Source: an uncultured bacterium
GTDB taxonomy: Bacteria; Bacillota_I; Bacilli_A; RF39; UBA660
DNA length: 64,000 nucleotides
Direction: 5' to 3'
Assembly: GCA_946560065.1 (NCBI GenBank)
Contig: CAMNUE010000004.1
Span: 62,001-126,000 of the forward strand
Shown: piece after piece, positions 1-8,053 of the stretch
Layout of the letters: every line of letters begins with the position of its first letter
Position numbering within the stretch: position 1 is the stretch's first letter
Translations under genes and position numbers: made by a program
Notes under the pieces: generated by a model
The model's input: the letters and a program-made list of their open reading frames with translations, nothing else
Databases searched by the model: none
What the model was told of the DNA's origin: nothing

Positions 1-1
1 T

Positions 2-154
2 GGTGTTAAGGTATTATTTGACGATGGTTGGGCTCTTGTTAGGGCTAGTAATACTGGACCAAATATTACTGTTAGGTTTGAAGCAAATACAGAGGAGCGC
101 TTGGCAGCTCTGCAAAAAGAATTTATTGATTTGATTGAAGAATATAATAAGTAA
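2..154 (+). CDS. Phosphoglucomutase/phosphomannomutase, C-terminal fragment
   Basis: The window opens inside a gene read in frame from base 2 to a TAA at 152-154; 50 residues are visible. They contain the signature DGWALVRASNTGPNITVRFEA-like stretch, split here as DGWALVRASNT followed by a V-R-F-E-A segment, which is the phosphate-binding C-terminal domain of alpha-D-phosphohexomutases. These enzymes interconvert hexose 1- and 6-phosphates for envelope polysaccharide and central carbon metabolism. The usual SNTEP motif reads SNTGP here, a small deviation in the phosphate-binding loop. A strong intrinsic terminator follows the stop at once, so this is the end of its transcription unit. Substrate preference cannot be judged from the fragment. 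Confidence 0.8.
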   Translation, partial: GVKVLFDDGWALVRASNTGPNITVRFEANTEERLAALQKEFIDLIEEYNK

Positions 155-156
155 TG

Positions 157-178
157 AAGGACTAAGGTAGTCCTTTTT
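157..178 (+). terminator. Rho-independent terminator after the phosphohexomutase gene
   Basis: Perfect 7-bp stem AAGGACT (157-163) / AGTCCTT (169-175) with a 5-base loop and a T run to 178. Confidence 0.85.
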
Positions 179-180
179 AC

Positions 181-208
181 TTGCTTTTTTATGTTTATGT
201 ATTATAAT
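181..208 (+). promoter_or_regulatory. Sigma-A-type promoter
   Basis: TTGCTT at 181-186 and TATAAT at 203-208, spacer 16, ahead of the gene starting at 232. Confidence 0.55.
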
Positions 209-231
209 ATTTTACTGAAATGAGGGATATT

Positions 232-762
232 ATGAATAATAAGAAACAAAGATTGGATGTTATATATCATACAGATTTAGAAATTCCTGAAATAATAAAA
301 TCTGGTTGTGCACGAATAAATGTAGAAAGTTTAGATGATGTTTTGACTGATGAAGTTCCTGGATTTGTAAATTTAGTTCAAACAAATTATTATTTGAATG
401 CATTGGGTCAGGTTAATGAAGACAAAAAACAAATTATATATATGCTTGGTTATATTGTTCCGGCTAGTGAGGTTATTGATGATCCAGACAAATATAGACT
501 TTTTTCACCAGAGAGATTTGTAGATGAATCAGAAAATGACTTAGCGGCTATTTATGTTACTCCATCAGGAAAAACTAGGGTGCTTGATTGGACGGATAAT
601 GTAAGAGTTTTTACAACTTCAGAAGAACTTAAGGAAGCAGTTTATGAATTTACTCAAATGTATTTGGAAGCAATGAAGGGAAGAGTTAGAAAAGAAGATT
701 TAACTCAAAAAGTAAATGTAAAAAGATTTGAACAAATTCCTGAAATGAATGTTTGTAATTAG
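232..762 (+). CDS. Hypothetical cytoplasmic protein
   Basis: A 176-residue protein with no recognisable family. The frame is open from an ATG at 220, but the second ATG at 232 has a GAGG ribosome binding site 7 bases upstream, so 232 is preferred. The sequence is soluble and acidic, with no signal peptide or membrane segment. It starts with a Lys-rich stretch and has a predicted beta-rich middle with YVTPSGKTRVLDW followed by a helix (EELKEAVYEF). It is transcribed alone, between its own promoter and a terminator at 764-797. No function is proposed. Confidence 0.75.
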   Translation: MNNKKQRLDVIYHTDLEIPEIIKSGCARINVESLDDVLTDEVPGFVNLVQTNYYLNALGQVNEDKKQIIYMLGYIVPASEVIDDPDKYRLFSPERFVDESENDLAAIYVTPSGKTRVLDWTDNVRVFTTSEELKEAVYEFTQMYLEAMKGRVRKEDLTQKVNVKRFEQIPEMNVCN

Positions 763-763
763 G

Positions 764-797
764 AAAGAAATTAAAAATAAAATTAATTTCTTTTTTT
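764..797 (+). terminator. Rho-independent terminator
   Basis: Stem AAAGAAATTAA (764-774) / TTAATTTCTTT (783-793) with an 8-base loop and seven T residues. Confidence 0.8.
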
Positions 798-892
798 GTA
801 AAATTTATGTTTAATTATGTGTCATTTATTGTTTGAATTGCTATTTTATGCTATATTTTAAAGGATGATGATAATTCTAAAGAGGTGGTATT

Positions 893-2923
893 ATGGCAAT
901 AAGTGAAGTAGAATTTATGAAAGAAAATAAAATTTTAAAGAATGTTGGAAAATTGCTTGGTAAGACTCTTGACGATTTAGGAGTAGAAGTTAAGCAAGAT
1001 GCAGAGGACTTAGTTGAATTCAAAAAAATGATGTGGGAGAATGAAAATAGTTTTGATGATGGTGAGATTCAACAAGTACGTAATGCGACTAGTTTAGAAG
1101 AGGATAAGGCACTACAGAAAGAGCGATATTATAAAAAATTAAAGAGCATTGAAAAAAAGCCTTATTTTGCTAGTATTGTATTTAAAGATGATGATGAAGA
1201 AATCTTTAATATTTATATGTCACTTACTTATTTAAAAGATGATTCAGAAAACAATATTTTATATGATTGGAGAAGTCCAATTTGTAGTTTGTTTTATGAT
1301 TATGAAACAGGACCTTGTAGTTATACGGCACCTGGTGGAGAATTTAGTGGTGAATTGAAAAGAAAAAGGCAATATAAAATAGAAGATGGTAAATTATTAG
1401 GAGTATTTGATAATTCTTTAAATATAAATGATGAAGTATTACAAGAAGTACTTGCGACAGAGTCTTCTGAGAAAATGAAAAATGTTGTAAATACCATACA
1501 ACAAGAACAAAATAAAGTTATTAGGAATCTTGAAGATGATAATTTGATAGTTCAAGGAATAGCAGGTAGTGGGAAAACAACAGTGGCGTTACACCGAATA
1601 GCTTTTTTACTTTATCAAATCAAGAATCTAACTAGTAACAATATCTTGATTTTTTCTCCTAATAATATTTTTACAGAATATATTTCGGATGTTTTACCAT
1701 CTTTAGGAGAAGCTAATACTTTACAAACTACTTTTGCAGATTATTTAACTTGTTTTTTAACTGAATATAAAGAAGTAGAGAATTTTACAGACTTTGTTTC
1801 GCGTTATTATTCTTATAGCGAAGTATTTCCAGAGCTTGTTGAATATAAACAAAGTGATAAAATTATTAGTGATTTAGATGAATTTTTAGAAAATTATATT
1901 GATAATTGTAAGTTCATTTCTGATATAAAAGAGGGAGAAAAGAACTTTATAAGTAAGAATGATTTAAATGAAATGTTACATGATCGATATGAAAAACTTC
2001 CATTATTTGAAAGAATAGATGAAATGGCAGAGAAACTTTCTTCAAACTTTTATAAGGGTAGTAGAAAGAAAGTCAAAACATTTAATAAATTATTATATGA
2101 TAATTCTAATTTTACTAAGGATTATAAAAAAATATTTATTGAATTCTTTACAAGTGAATTCAGTTCTATTAAGTTAGATGAGGCTACTGTAAAAAAGGCG
2201 ATTAATGGGGACGTTATTAATTATGAAGATGCTTTGATTATGGCTTATATTAAGGGTAATTTAGAAGGATTTTTATATGAGGGAACAATTAAACAAGTAA
2301 TAATAGACGAAGCACAGGATTATAATAGATTGCAATATATTATTATAAATAAGATATTTAGAAAGGCTGATTTTACAGTACTTGGAGATATTAATCAAAA
2401 TATTAATCCTTATTATCATTATGAATCTTTAGAAGATTTAGCTAGTTTATTTAGAGGAGAGACTAAATATTTAGAATTATTAAAGACTTATCGATCTTCA
2501 CCTGAGATAATTGATTATACTAATAAGATTTTAAATCTTAAGCATGTTAATGCGATTAGAAGAGATAATCATCGTCCTGTTGTGATTAGAAAAGGTGTTA
2601 GTGACTTAAAGACTAGGATGGTTGAGGATGTTAGAACTCTACAAAGTGAATATAAGAGTACTGCTATTATTACTAAGGATTTAAAACAGGCTCAAGAAAT
2701 ATATGATTTAATTAAGGATGAAATTGATATTTCTTTGGTTGGAGCTGATAGTAAGGGATTTAAAAAAGAATTAATAATTATTCCAGCTTATGTTTCTAAA
2801 GGATTAGAATTTGATAGTGTAATTATTTATAATGATAGACATAACTCTTATAAGAAGAATGAGAGAAATCTTTTATATGTAGCTTGTACTAGGTGTCAAC
2901 ATGAATTGTACATTTATAATTAG
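893..2923 (+). CDS. helD: HelD-like UvrD/Rep-family DNA helicase
   Basis: A 676-residue SF1 helicase of the HelD type. In Bacillus HelD binds RNA polymerase and helps recycle stalled complexes. The N-terminal ~200 residues form the non-helicase arm, including the D-W-R-S-P segment near residue 125 typical of the family. They are followed by a Q motif (IQQEQNKVIR, ~202-211), Walker A (GIAGSGKTT, ~222-230), Walker B (IIDEAQDY, ~470) and the C-terminal helicase motifs KGLEFDSVII and YVACTRC. The length is slightly shorter than B. subtilis HelD (about 770 residues). The start has a good AGAGGTGG site 5 bases upstream. It is monocistronic, flanked by a terminator upstream and a non-coding gap downstream. 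A generic UvrD-like repair role is the alternative reading. Confidence 0.85.
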   Translation: MAISEVEFMKENKILKNVGKLLGKTLDDLGVEVKQDAEDLVEFKKMMWENENSFDDGEIQQVRNATSLEEDKALQKERYYKKLKSIEKKPYFASIVFKDDDEEIFNIYMSLTYLKDDSENNILYDWRSPICSLFYDYETGPCSYTAPGGEFSGELKRKRQYKIEDGKLLGVFDNSLNINDEVLQEVLATESSEKMKNVVNTIQQEQNKVIRNLEDDNLIVQGIAGSGKTTVALHRIAFLLYQIKNLTSNNILIFSPNNIFTEYISDVLPSLGEANTLQTTFADYLTCFLTEYKEVENFTDFVSRYYSYSEVFPELVEYKQSDKIISDLDEFLENYIDNCKFISDIKEGEKNFISKNDLNEMLHDRYEKLPLFERIDEMAEKLSSNFYKGSRKKVKTFNKLLYDNSNFTKDYKKIFIEFFTSEFSSIKLDEATVKKAINGDVINYEDALIMAYIKGNLEGFLYEGTIKQVIIDEAQDYNRLQYIIINKIFRKADFTVLGDINQNINPYYHYESLEDLASLFRGETKYLELLKTYRSSPEIIDYTNKILNLKHVNAIRRDNHRPVVIRKGVSDLKTRMVEDVRTLQSEYKSTAIITKDLKQAQEIYDLIKDEIDISLVGADSKGFKKELIIIPAYVSKGLEFDSVIIYNDRHNSYKKNERNLLYVACTRCQHELYIYN

Positions 2924-3012
2924 GGTGATTTTTTACTTATTTTTTAGTTGAATTTGTGGTGTGTGGATGATAAAGTAGGTTATGTGTAATTACTTAGTTG
3001 TGAGGTGTTTTT

Positions 3013-3555
3013 GTGGAGTTATATGTAATAAGACATGGAAGAGTTCCTTCTAATGATTTAGGGATAATTAGTGATAGAAATGATGAAGAGTTAACTGACA
3101 TTGGAATAAAACAGGCTAATAGTGTAAGGAATAAACTTAAGGATGTCTGTTTTGATGCGATATATAGTTCTAACGTTAAAAGAGCTATCCAAACTGCTGA
3201 AATCGTTAATTGTCAAGGATTAGATATTATTCTTGATGAAAGGTTAGCTGAAAGAGAACCAGGAGGTTTAGTAGGTAAAAAAAGGAAGGATATTGATAAG
3301 GCATTATGGAATAGTTTAGTAATAGACAGAACACCTGAAGGTGCAGAAACTTTAAAATTAGGATTACACAGGACTAAATCTTTTTTAGAAGAAATTCATA
3401 ATAAATATTATAAAGATGAAAAAATATTAATTGTAACTCATAATTTTATTTGTAAATGTATTTGGATATTGGAAAATAATATAGTTGATGAGGAGAAAAT
3501 TAGTTCTTTTATACAAGAAAATGACGAAATACGTAAGTATGTGAAGAAAAAATAA
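3013..3555 (+). CDS. Histidine phosphatase (phosphoglycerate-mutase-like) family protein
   Basis: A 180-residue member of the histidine phosphatase superfamily. The catalytic RHG motif is at residues 7-9 (VIRHGRVPSN) and the second catalytic histidine is in IVTHNF near residue 140. Such small cytosolic enzymes hydrolyse phosphomonoesters of sugars or nucleotides; the substrate is not predictable here. The GTG at 3013 is the start, with a GAGGTG site just upstream. It is followed closely by genes for a nucleotide-fold protein and a NUDIX hydrolase in the same direction (gaps of 16 and -4 bases). This suggests a small house-cleaning operon acting on phosphorylated metabolites. Confidence 0.85.
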   Translation: MELYVIRHGRVPSNDLGIISDRNDEELTDIGIKQANSVRNKLKDVCFDAIYSSNVKRAIQTAEIVNCQGLDIILDERLAEREPGGLVGKKRKDIDKALWNSLVIDRTPEGAETLKLGLHRTKSFLEEIHNKYYKDEKILIVTHNFICKCIWILENNIVDEEKISSFIQENDEIRKYVKKK

Positions 3556-3571
3556 GTAAGGAGAATTATTA

Positions 3572-3976
3572 ATGCAGAAAGTAGTAATTGCTGGAAGTGC
3601 TGGTCTTCAAGAAGAGGTAACTAAGTGGTTGAAATATTTTAAAAATTTAAACTATGAAGTATTAGATTATCCAAGAGCTATTGATGAGAAAAGATTTATG
3701 GAGTTATATCCTCAGATACATATTGATTTTTTGGAAAATGTAGTTAAGACTGATACATTGTTTATAATGAATGAGGATAAAAATGGTGTTTCTGGATATA
3801 TTGGTTATGAAGCATATGCTGAATTGCTTTTTGGTCTTTCTCAGAAATTGGTTTATAAAAAAAATATAGAATTAGTGTTATTAAAAATGCCAAGTCTTGA
3901 GGTAGGATGTTATGAGGAAATTGATTTATGGTTAAAACTTGGCTGGATAAAGCTATATGAGAAGGAGGATGTATGA
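3572..3976 (+). CDS. Small nucleotide-fold protein, possibly nucleoside 2-deoxyribosyltransferase-like
   Basis: A 134-residue protein with a Rossmann-like opening (KVVIAGSAG) and a central SGYIGYEAYAEL segment. That segment resembles the G-Y-I-G-x-x-x-x-x-E region of nucleoside 2-deoxyribosyltransferase-like proteins, where the Glu is catalytic. The similarity is recognised by eye and is weak. It sits between a phosphatase and a NUDIX hydrolase, and its stop overlaps the NUDIX start (ATGA). A role in nucleotide or sugar-nucleotide metabolism therefore fits. The ribosome binding site AAGGAG precedes the ATG. It could also be an unrelated Rossmann-fold protein. Confidence 0.6.
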   Translation: MQKVVIAGSAGLQEEVTKWLKYFKNLNYEVLDYPRAIDEKRFMELYPQIHIDFLENVVKTDTLFIMNEDKNGVSGYIGYEAYAELLFGLSQKLVYKKNIELVLLKMPSLEVGCYEEIDLWLKLGWIKLYEKEDV

Positions 3977-4548
3977 ATTTAAGGTTGAGAGATGAAATAG
4001 AGGAGTATGTTCCTTTTGATGAAGCGGAAGAGAAAATTAAAAAATATTTATTGAGATGGATTGAATCATTTGATGATGTTTTAACTAGGGAAAATGAATT
4101 TGGACACTTTACGTCTTCGGCTTTTGTTATTAATAAAGATAGGACAAAAATGCTTGTTGTATATCACAATATATTTGGTGCTTGGGTTTTTCCAGGCGGT
4201 CATGCTGATGGAGAAGAGGATCTTTTGTCTGTTGCGATTAGAGAAGTTAAGGAAGAAACAAATTTAAAAACCAAGGTTTTAGAGAAAGATATTTTTGCGA
4301 TTTCTGCTTCTCCAATCATTGGTCATGTAAAAAGAGGAAAATATGTTCCTGCTCATACACATTTAGATGTTGTATATTTATTAGAGGCTTCAGAAAATGA
4401 TGAATTAGCTTTTAGAAGTGATGAGAGTAAAGGTGTTAAGTGGATGACATTTGAGGAAGCAGTTGGAGATGATGTTGTTGATTTTATAAGACCAGTTCAT
4501 CGAAGGATTATTGAAAAATTAAAGTCAGAAAAATATTCTAATTTATAA
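3973..4548 (+). CDS. NUDIX hydrolase
   Basis: A 191-residue NUDIX protein. The Nudix box is complete from Gly76: G-x5-E82-x7-R90-E91-x-x-E94-E95, within FPGGHADGEEDLL and AIREVKEETNL. The Glu residues bind the divalent metals for hydrolysis of a nucleoside diphosphate linked to another moiety. The N-terminal ~45 residues are an extra helical region, as in many MutT-like Firmicute proteins. The ATG overlaps the previous stop by 4 bases, so it is translationally coupled to the upstream gene. Substrate unknown; sanitising or signalling nucleotides are possible. Confidence 0.9.
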   Translation: MNLRLRDEIEEYVPFDEAEEKIKKYLLRWIESFDDVLTRENEFGHFTSSAFVINKDRTKMLVVYHNIFGAWVFPGGHADGEEDLLSVAIREVKEETNLKTKVLEKDIFAISASPIIGHVKRGKYVPAHTHLDVVYLLEASENDELAFRSDESKGVKWMTFEEAVGDDVVDFIRPVHRRIIEKLKSEKYSNL

Positions 4549-4599
4549 TTAATTTTTCATAAGATTCTCTTATTTGGATATACTAATAATGGTGATTTT

Positions 4600-4734
4600 A
4601 TGGAAGAAAAAATAATTGAAGTTGTTGTGAAGGAAACAGATAGTAAGAAAGATGACTTTCCTAATGAAAATTCTGAAGAAGGTAAAAAGATGATTCAAAC
4701 TATTAGAAAAGAGACTAATTCTGATAGTGATTAA
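4600..4734 (+). CDS. Short acidic/basic hypothetical peptide (44 aa)
   Basis: A short frame from ATG 4600 to TAA 4732-4734, beginning MEEKIIEVVVKETDSKK. It is highly charged and has no membrane segment. A GGTGAT sequence sits just upstream as a weak ribosome binding site, and a clear terminator follows at 4740, which supports a real short transcript. No family is recognised. Confidence 0.45.
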   Translation: MEEKIIEVVVKETDSKKDDFPNENSEEGKKMIQTIRKETNSDSD

Positions 4735-4739
4735 TAGAG

Positions 4740-4768
4740 AATACTTTGAAAAAGAGTATTTTTCTTTT
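4740..4768 (+). terminator. Rho-independent terminator
   Basis: AATACT (4740-4745) / AGTATT (4755-4760) followed by a long T-rich tract. Confidence 0.7.
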
Positions 4769-4829
4769 TTTCTTTCTTTTTTTGTGATAGAATATACACC
4801 AGACTTTGTACTTGATAGGGAGTAATTGT

Positions 4830-5711
4830 ATGAGAAGAAAGAGAAGAAGTAAAAATAAAAGATTTAAAGCAGAAGAAAGAAATAGAAAACTTCAAGAAAT
4901 TAGAAATCTAAAAAATAAGATTGCGGAATATGAAAAAAAGATATCTGAACAGAAAATAGAAAATTTTAAGGAATTTCATGTAAGAAATTTGAAAGTATTT
5001 GCAGGTACGTGTAATTTAATATTACCTTTTGTTGTCGTTGGTGGATTAGCAACTGGAGTCTTTAAATTCTGTAATGGAGGCTTTCCTTTTTACCGAGATG
5101 ATATTACTAAATATAATAGATATGAATTAGAATATGACACTTTAAATGAGATTAATGCAAATATAGAGTATGTAAGAAATGAGTGGTGGAGTGATACTTT
5201 ACCTAGTGATTCGCTTACTATGTATACTCCTTGGGAGGAGGAGAATGGCTCTTATGTTCGTTATAAGAGAACGTATAAGCTTTCTGAAGAAGAAGATTAT
5301 TTTTCTGAATTGTATGATGCGATATTTAAAAAAGATTATAATTATATAATTAAGCATTATAATGTTGCGAAAGAGGAGAAAGAAGTTTCTAGTGAATTGT
5401 TCACTGATTTTAACGATTATATAATTGAGGCTAAACTTTATAAGATTGATAGTGATGATTTTATTAAATTTCCAGAAAGTGATCGCAAGAATAAAATAAT
5501 TACGATTATAGAAATTATTATTACTTTGGGATTAGGTGGTATTATTACTCATGTAAGAGATTTTGATTATAAAGAATATTTAGAAGATGTTAATGAAGAT
5601 TATAAGTCTAATAAAAAAGAACTAAGTCTTTTAGAACAAGAAATGAGTGAGACTAAGAAAAAATTATTAGTACTTTGTGGTAATACAGGAGGTTGTGTTA
5701 ATGGAAAATAA
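4830..5711 (+). CDS. Membrane protein A of a paralogous pair, unknown function
   Basis: A 293-residue protein with two predicted membrane segments (about 56-79 and 222-241). Its N-terminus is strongly basic and coiled-coil (MRRKRRSKNKRF, coiled coil ~15-48), and the C-terminus is coiled-coil (~250-285). The ~140 residues between the membrane segments are acidic and probably extracytoplasmic. They begin with GFPFYRDDITKY, a motif shared with the next gene. The open frame extends upstream to a TTG at 4806, but ATG 4830 has AGGGAG 7 bases before it. The last 11 bases overlap the next gene, so the pair is translationally coupled. An amidoligase and a cyclotransferase follow in the same run. Confidence 0.75.
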   Translation: MRRKRRSKNKRFKAEERNRKLQEIRNLKNKIAEYEKKISEQKIENFKEFHVRNLKVFAGTCNLILPFVVVGGLATGVFKFCNGGFPFYRDDITKYNRYELEYDTLNEINANIEYVRNEWWSDTLPSDSLTMYTPWEEENGSYVRYKRTYKLSEEEDYFSELYDAIFKKDYNYIIKHYNVAKEEKEVSSELFTDFNDYIIEAKLYKIDSDDFIKFPESDRKNKIITIIEIIITLGLGGIITHVRDFDYKEYLEDVNEDYKSNKKELSLLEQEMSETKKKLLVLCGNTGGCVNGK

Positions 5712-6540
5712 TGAAGGAGGATTAGAACTTTATGAGAAAAAGTTTGAAACGCTTAAAGAACAGCTATTTAATAGAAAATCACACAATCTTCGTACTTTTG
5801 TAATTAGATCACTTATTAATTGTGGGATTGGTTTAGATTATGCTTTACCTTTTATTATAGCAACTTTTATTATTGGGTGTGCTTCATTTGATGATGAAAA
5901 TGTGCCATTTATTCGAGATGAAATAGTAGATTATGCTAGTGTTGAGATGATTGATACTTCATTAGGTTTTCATTCAGAAAAAGTTTCTTATGACTATGAT
6001 TATGATGATTTGAGTTTTGAACATTCAACAGCTTGGAAAATTGGAGATGAAAGTTTATATGAGAGAACTATTACCACTTATGTAACTGAGGGAATTGATT
6101 TTAGTGATGTTGATAAGATTTTTTCTATGACTAAGGATGAAATAACAGATAAGTTTTTTGTAAGTAATATTAAAACAATTAAGAAAAATGAACTTGATGA
6201 GGAAGATAAAATGTTCGATGAAGATAGTTTTACAATAGTTCAACATAAGGATTCCGAAACAGAATATGTTGTGAGAAAAGAAAGGACCTCTGAAAATCTT
6301 TTGAATTCAGGAAAGTTTATTATTATAGCGTTGGTTGGCGGTGCTATTCTTACTTTTCAAAAAAGACTTTTTCTTAAGACTAGAATTAAAGATAAATTAA
6401 ACGGAGAAAAAGAAAAATATAATTATGTTGACGAAAAAGAATTAGATAAATATAGAAAGATATATGAGATTAGAGAGGAAAATATGGCTTTATTAAGCGA
6501 AGAGTGTGAGGTACCAAGTTATCAATTAAGAAAGAAGTAG
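5701..6540 (+). CDS. Membrane protein B of a paralogous pair, unknown function
   Basis: A 279-residue protein with the same plan as its upstream neighbour. It has a cytoplasmic helical N-terminus, a membrane segment at ~38-60, then the conserved NVPFIRDEIVDY motif, an acidic external domain, a second membrane segment at ~203-220 and a charged C-terminal helix. The shared motif PF-x-RD-[DE]-I-x2-Y lies about ten residues after membrane segment 1 in both proteins, indicating an old duplication. ATG 5701 is preferred over the GTG at 5677 because AGGAGG lies 8 bases before it. It overlaps the previous gene by 11 bases and is 5 bases from the amidoligase gene. Confidence 0.75.
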   Translation: MENNEGGLELYEKKFETLKEQLFNRKSHNLRTFVIRSLINCGIGLDYALPFIIATFIIGCASFDDENVPFIRDEIVDYASVEMIDTSLGFHSEKVSYDYDYDDLSFEHSTAWKIGDESLYERTITTYVTEGIDFSDVDKIFSMTKDEITDKFFVSNIKTIKKNELDEEDKMFDEDSFTIVQHKDSETEYVVRKERTSENLLNSGKFIIIALVGGAILTFQKRLFLKTRIKDKLNGEKEKYNYVDEKELDKYRKIYEIREENMALLSEECEVPSYQLRKK

Positions 6541-6545
6541 GAGTT

Positions 6546-7550
6546 ATGACTAAGATGTTTTTAAATAATGCAAATGATCCGATGGCATTTTTGCGGGGTA
6601 ATGATTTACGACAATTACTTATGTATATTCAGAGTTATATTTTAGAATATAGAGATATTTTAAAATTACCTTCTAATGTTACATTTGGTTTAGAATTAGA
6701 ATATGAAAATTTACGTCAATTTGATACTAATGATTTTATTGACGATTATCTTGATAATTGGTATTCTGGAAGCGATGGTACAGTTCATTCTGGTGGAGAA
6801 GTCAGGTCACCAATATTGTATGATAATCCAAGGACTTGGAGAGAATTACAAATGATTTGTAATTTCTTAAGAAAGAATGGAGCAGAAACTAAGGATGCTG
6901 CTGGTGGACATATTCATGTTGGTTGCAATGTTTTAGGAAGTGATATGGAAGCTTGGTGGGATTTCTTTCGACTTTATCTGGCTTATGAACATGTATTATG
7001 TAGATTTTTTTATGGAGATAAGCTTAATCAAAGAAGAAACCTGGCAGAGTATGCACCACCTGTTGCGGATTTAATGCTTCAAGTGGTGAATTACTTGGAA
7101 AGTCATTCTAAGCCGGAATTTGAGTCATTAACTGAAGCATATCTTTCAGGTAAATATCATGCTATTAATTTTGAAAATATTGATTTTGGCCGTTTAGATA
7201 GAGTTGCAGATGAAGGAAATACATTTGAATTTAGAACTCCTAATGCAACTGTTAATGAAGTTGTTGAGCAAAACAATGTTAATGTATGTACTAAATTATT
7301 AGTGGCAGCGAAGAGAAAAGATATTGCTGAAGATTTTTTAGATTATAAAATAGAACATGAATTTTTGCCATATAGAGGGCATGAATATCGATACAATGAA
7401 GTTTGTTTAAAAGATGCTTTAGAATTTGTTGATTTAGTTTTTGATTCTAATATTGATAAGATATATTTTTTAAAACAATATTTGAAAGATTTTGAAGATA
7501 ACTATGCTTTAACAGAACTAACTAAGGCGAAAGTATTTTATAAGGTGTAA
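6546..7550 (+). CDS. Amidoligase (COOH-NH2 ligase) family enzyme
   Basis: A 334-residue protein with the hallmarks of the glutamine-synthetase-fold amidoligase family (Amidoligase_2): FGLELEYE (Glu50, Glu52), SGGEVRSPIL (Glu85), GGHIHVG (His122, His124) and FEFRTPNATVNEV. These residues bind metal and ATP, and the enzymes join a carboxylate to an amine on peptides or small metabolites. A GGAG site precedes ATG 6546 and the stop overlaps the next start (TAATG). That next gene is a gamma-glutamylcyclotransferase-like protein, which would cleave gamma-glutamyl amides. The two upstream paralogous membrane proteins are candidate partners or targets. The substrate is inference only. Confidence 0.85.
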   Translation: MTKMFLNNANDPMAFLRGNDLRQLLMYIQSYILEYRDILKLPSNVTFGLELEYENLRQFDTNDFIDDYLDNWYSGSDGTVHSGGEVRSPILYDNPRTWRELQMICNFLRKNGAETKDAAGGHIHVGCNVLGSDMEAWWDFFRLYLAYEHVLCRFFYGDKLNQRRNLAEYAPPVADLMLQVVNYLESHSKPEFESLTEAYLSGKYHAINFENIDFGRLDRVADEGNTFEFRTPNATVNEVVEQNNVNVCTKLLVAAKRKDIAEDFLDYKIEHEFLPYRGHEYRYNEVCLKDALEFVDLVFDSNIDKIYFLKQYLKDFEDNYALTELTKAKVFYKV

Positions 7551-8035
7551 TGAGTATGAAAAAGTATTATTTAGCGTATGGTAGCAATTTAAATCTTTAT
7601 TCTATGAAAATGAGATGTCCTAATGCTGTGACAGTTTCAAGAGGTGTTCTTGATAATTATCGTTTAGCTTATAAGGGTGGAGATGATGGGTATGCTTATT
7701 TAACAATAGAGGAGGCAGAAGACTGTCAAGTTCCTGTTGGTATTTTTGAAGTTACTGATAGTGATATTACCAAGTTAGATTATTATGAGGGGTATCCTGT
7801 GTTTTATGAGAAGATGTATCTTCCTATTAGAATAAGATTTTTGAAGAAAAAAGCTTTAATATATGTGATGAGAGATGAATTTTCTTATCATGTTCCAAGT
7901 GATCAGTATGTTAAAACTTGTATGGAAGGTTATAGTCATTTTGGTTTTGATAAAAAGATTTTAGATGAAGCTTTAGCTTATTCAATTGAAAATATTCCAA
8001 AACAAAAGACAAAAAGCAAAGAAAAAGAAATGTAG
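7550..8035 (+). CDS. Gamma-glutamylcyclotransferase-like (AIG2/GGCT fold) protein
   Basis: A 161-residue GGCT-fold protein: YLAYGSNLN (6-14) is the substrate-binding loop and Glu80 in LDYYEGYPVFYEK is the expected catalytic acid. Enzymes of this fold release 5-oxoproline from gamma-glutamyl amines or peptides. The start ATG overlaps the stop of the amidoligase gene (TAATG), so the two proteins are made together. A coupled ligase and cyclotransferase suggests synthesis and removal of a gamma-linked amide. The last ~15 residues are a Lys-rich tail. The stop lies inside a bidirectional terminator shared with the convergent kinase gene. Confidence 0.85.
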   Translation: MSMKKYYLAYGSNLNLYSMKMRCPNAVTVSRGVLDNYRLAYKGGDDGYAYLTIEEAEDCQVPVGIFEVTDSDITKLDYYEGYPVFYEKMYLPIRIRFLKKKALIYVMRDEFSYHVPSDQYVKTCMEGYSHFGFDKKILDEALAYSIENIPKQKTKSKEKEM

Positions 8036-8053
8036 TTTTTACATTTCTTTTGG
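8021..8053. terminator. Bidirectional terminator between convergent genes
   Basis: Perfect 12-bp stem AAAAGAAATGTA (8023-8034) / TACATTTCTTTT (8040-8051) with a 5-base loop. It is A-rich on the left and T-rich on the right, so it works for both strands. It contains the stop codons of both flanking genes. Confidence 0.85.
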
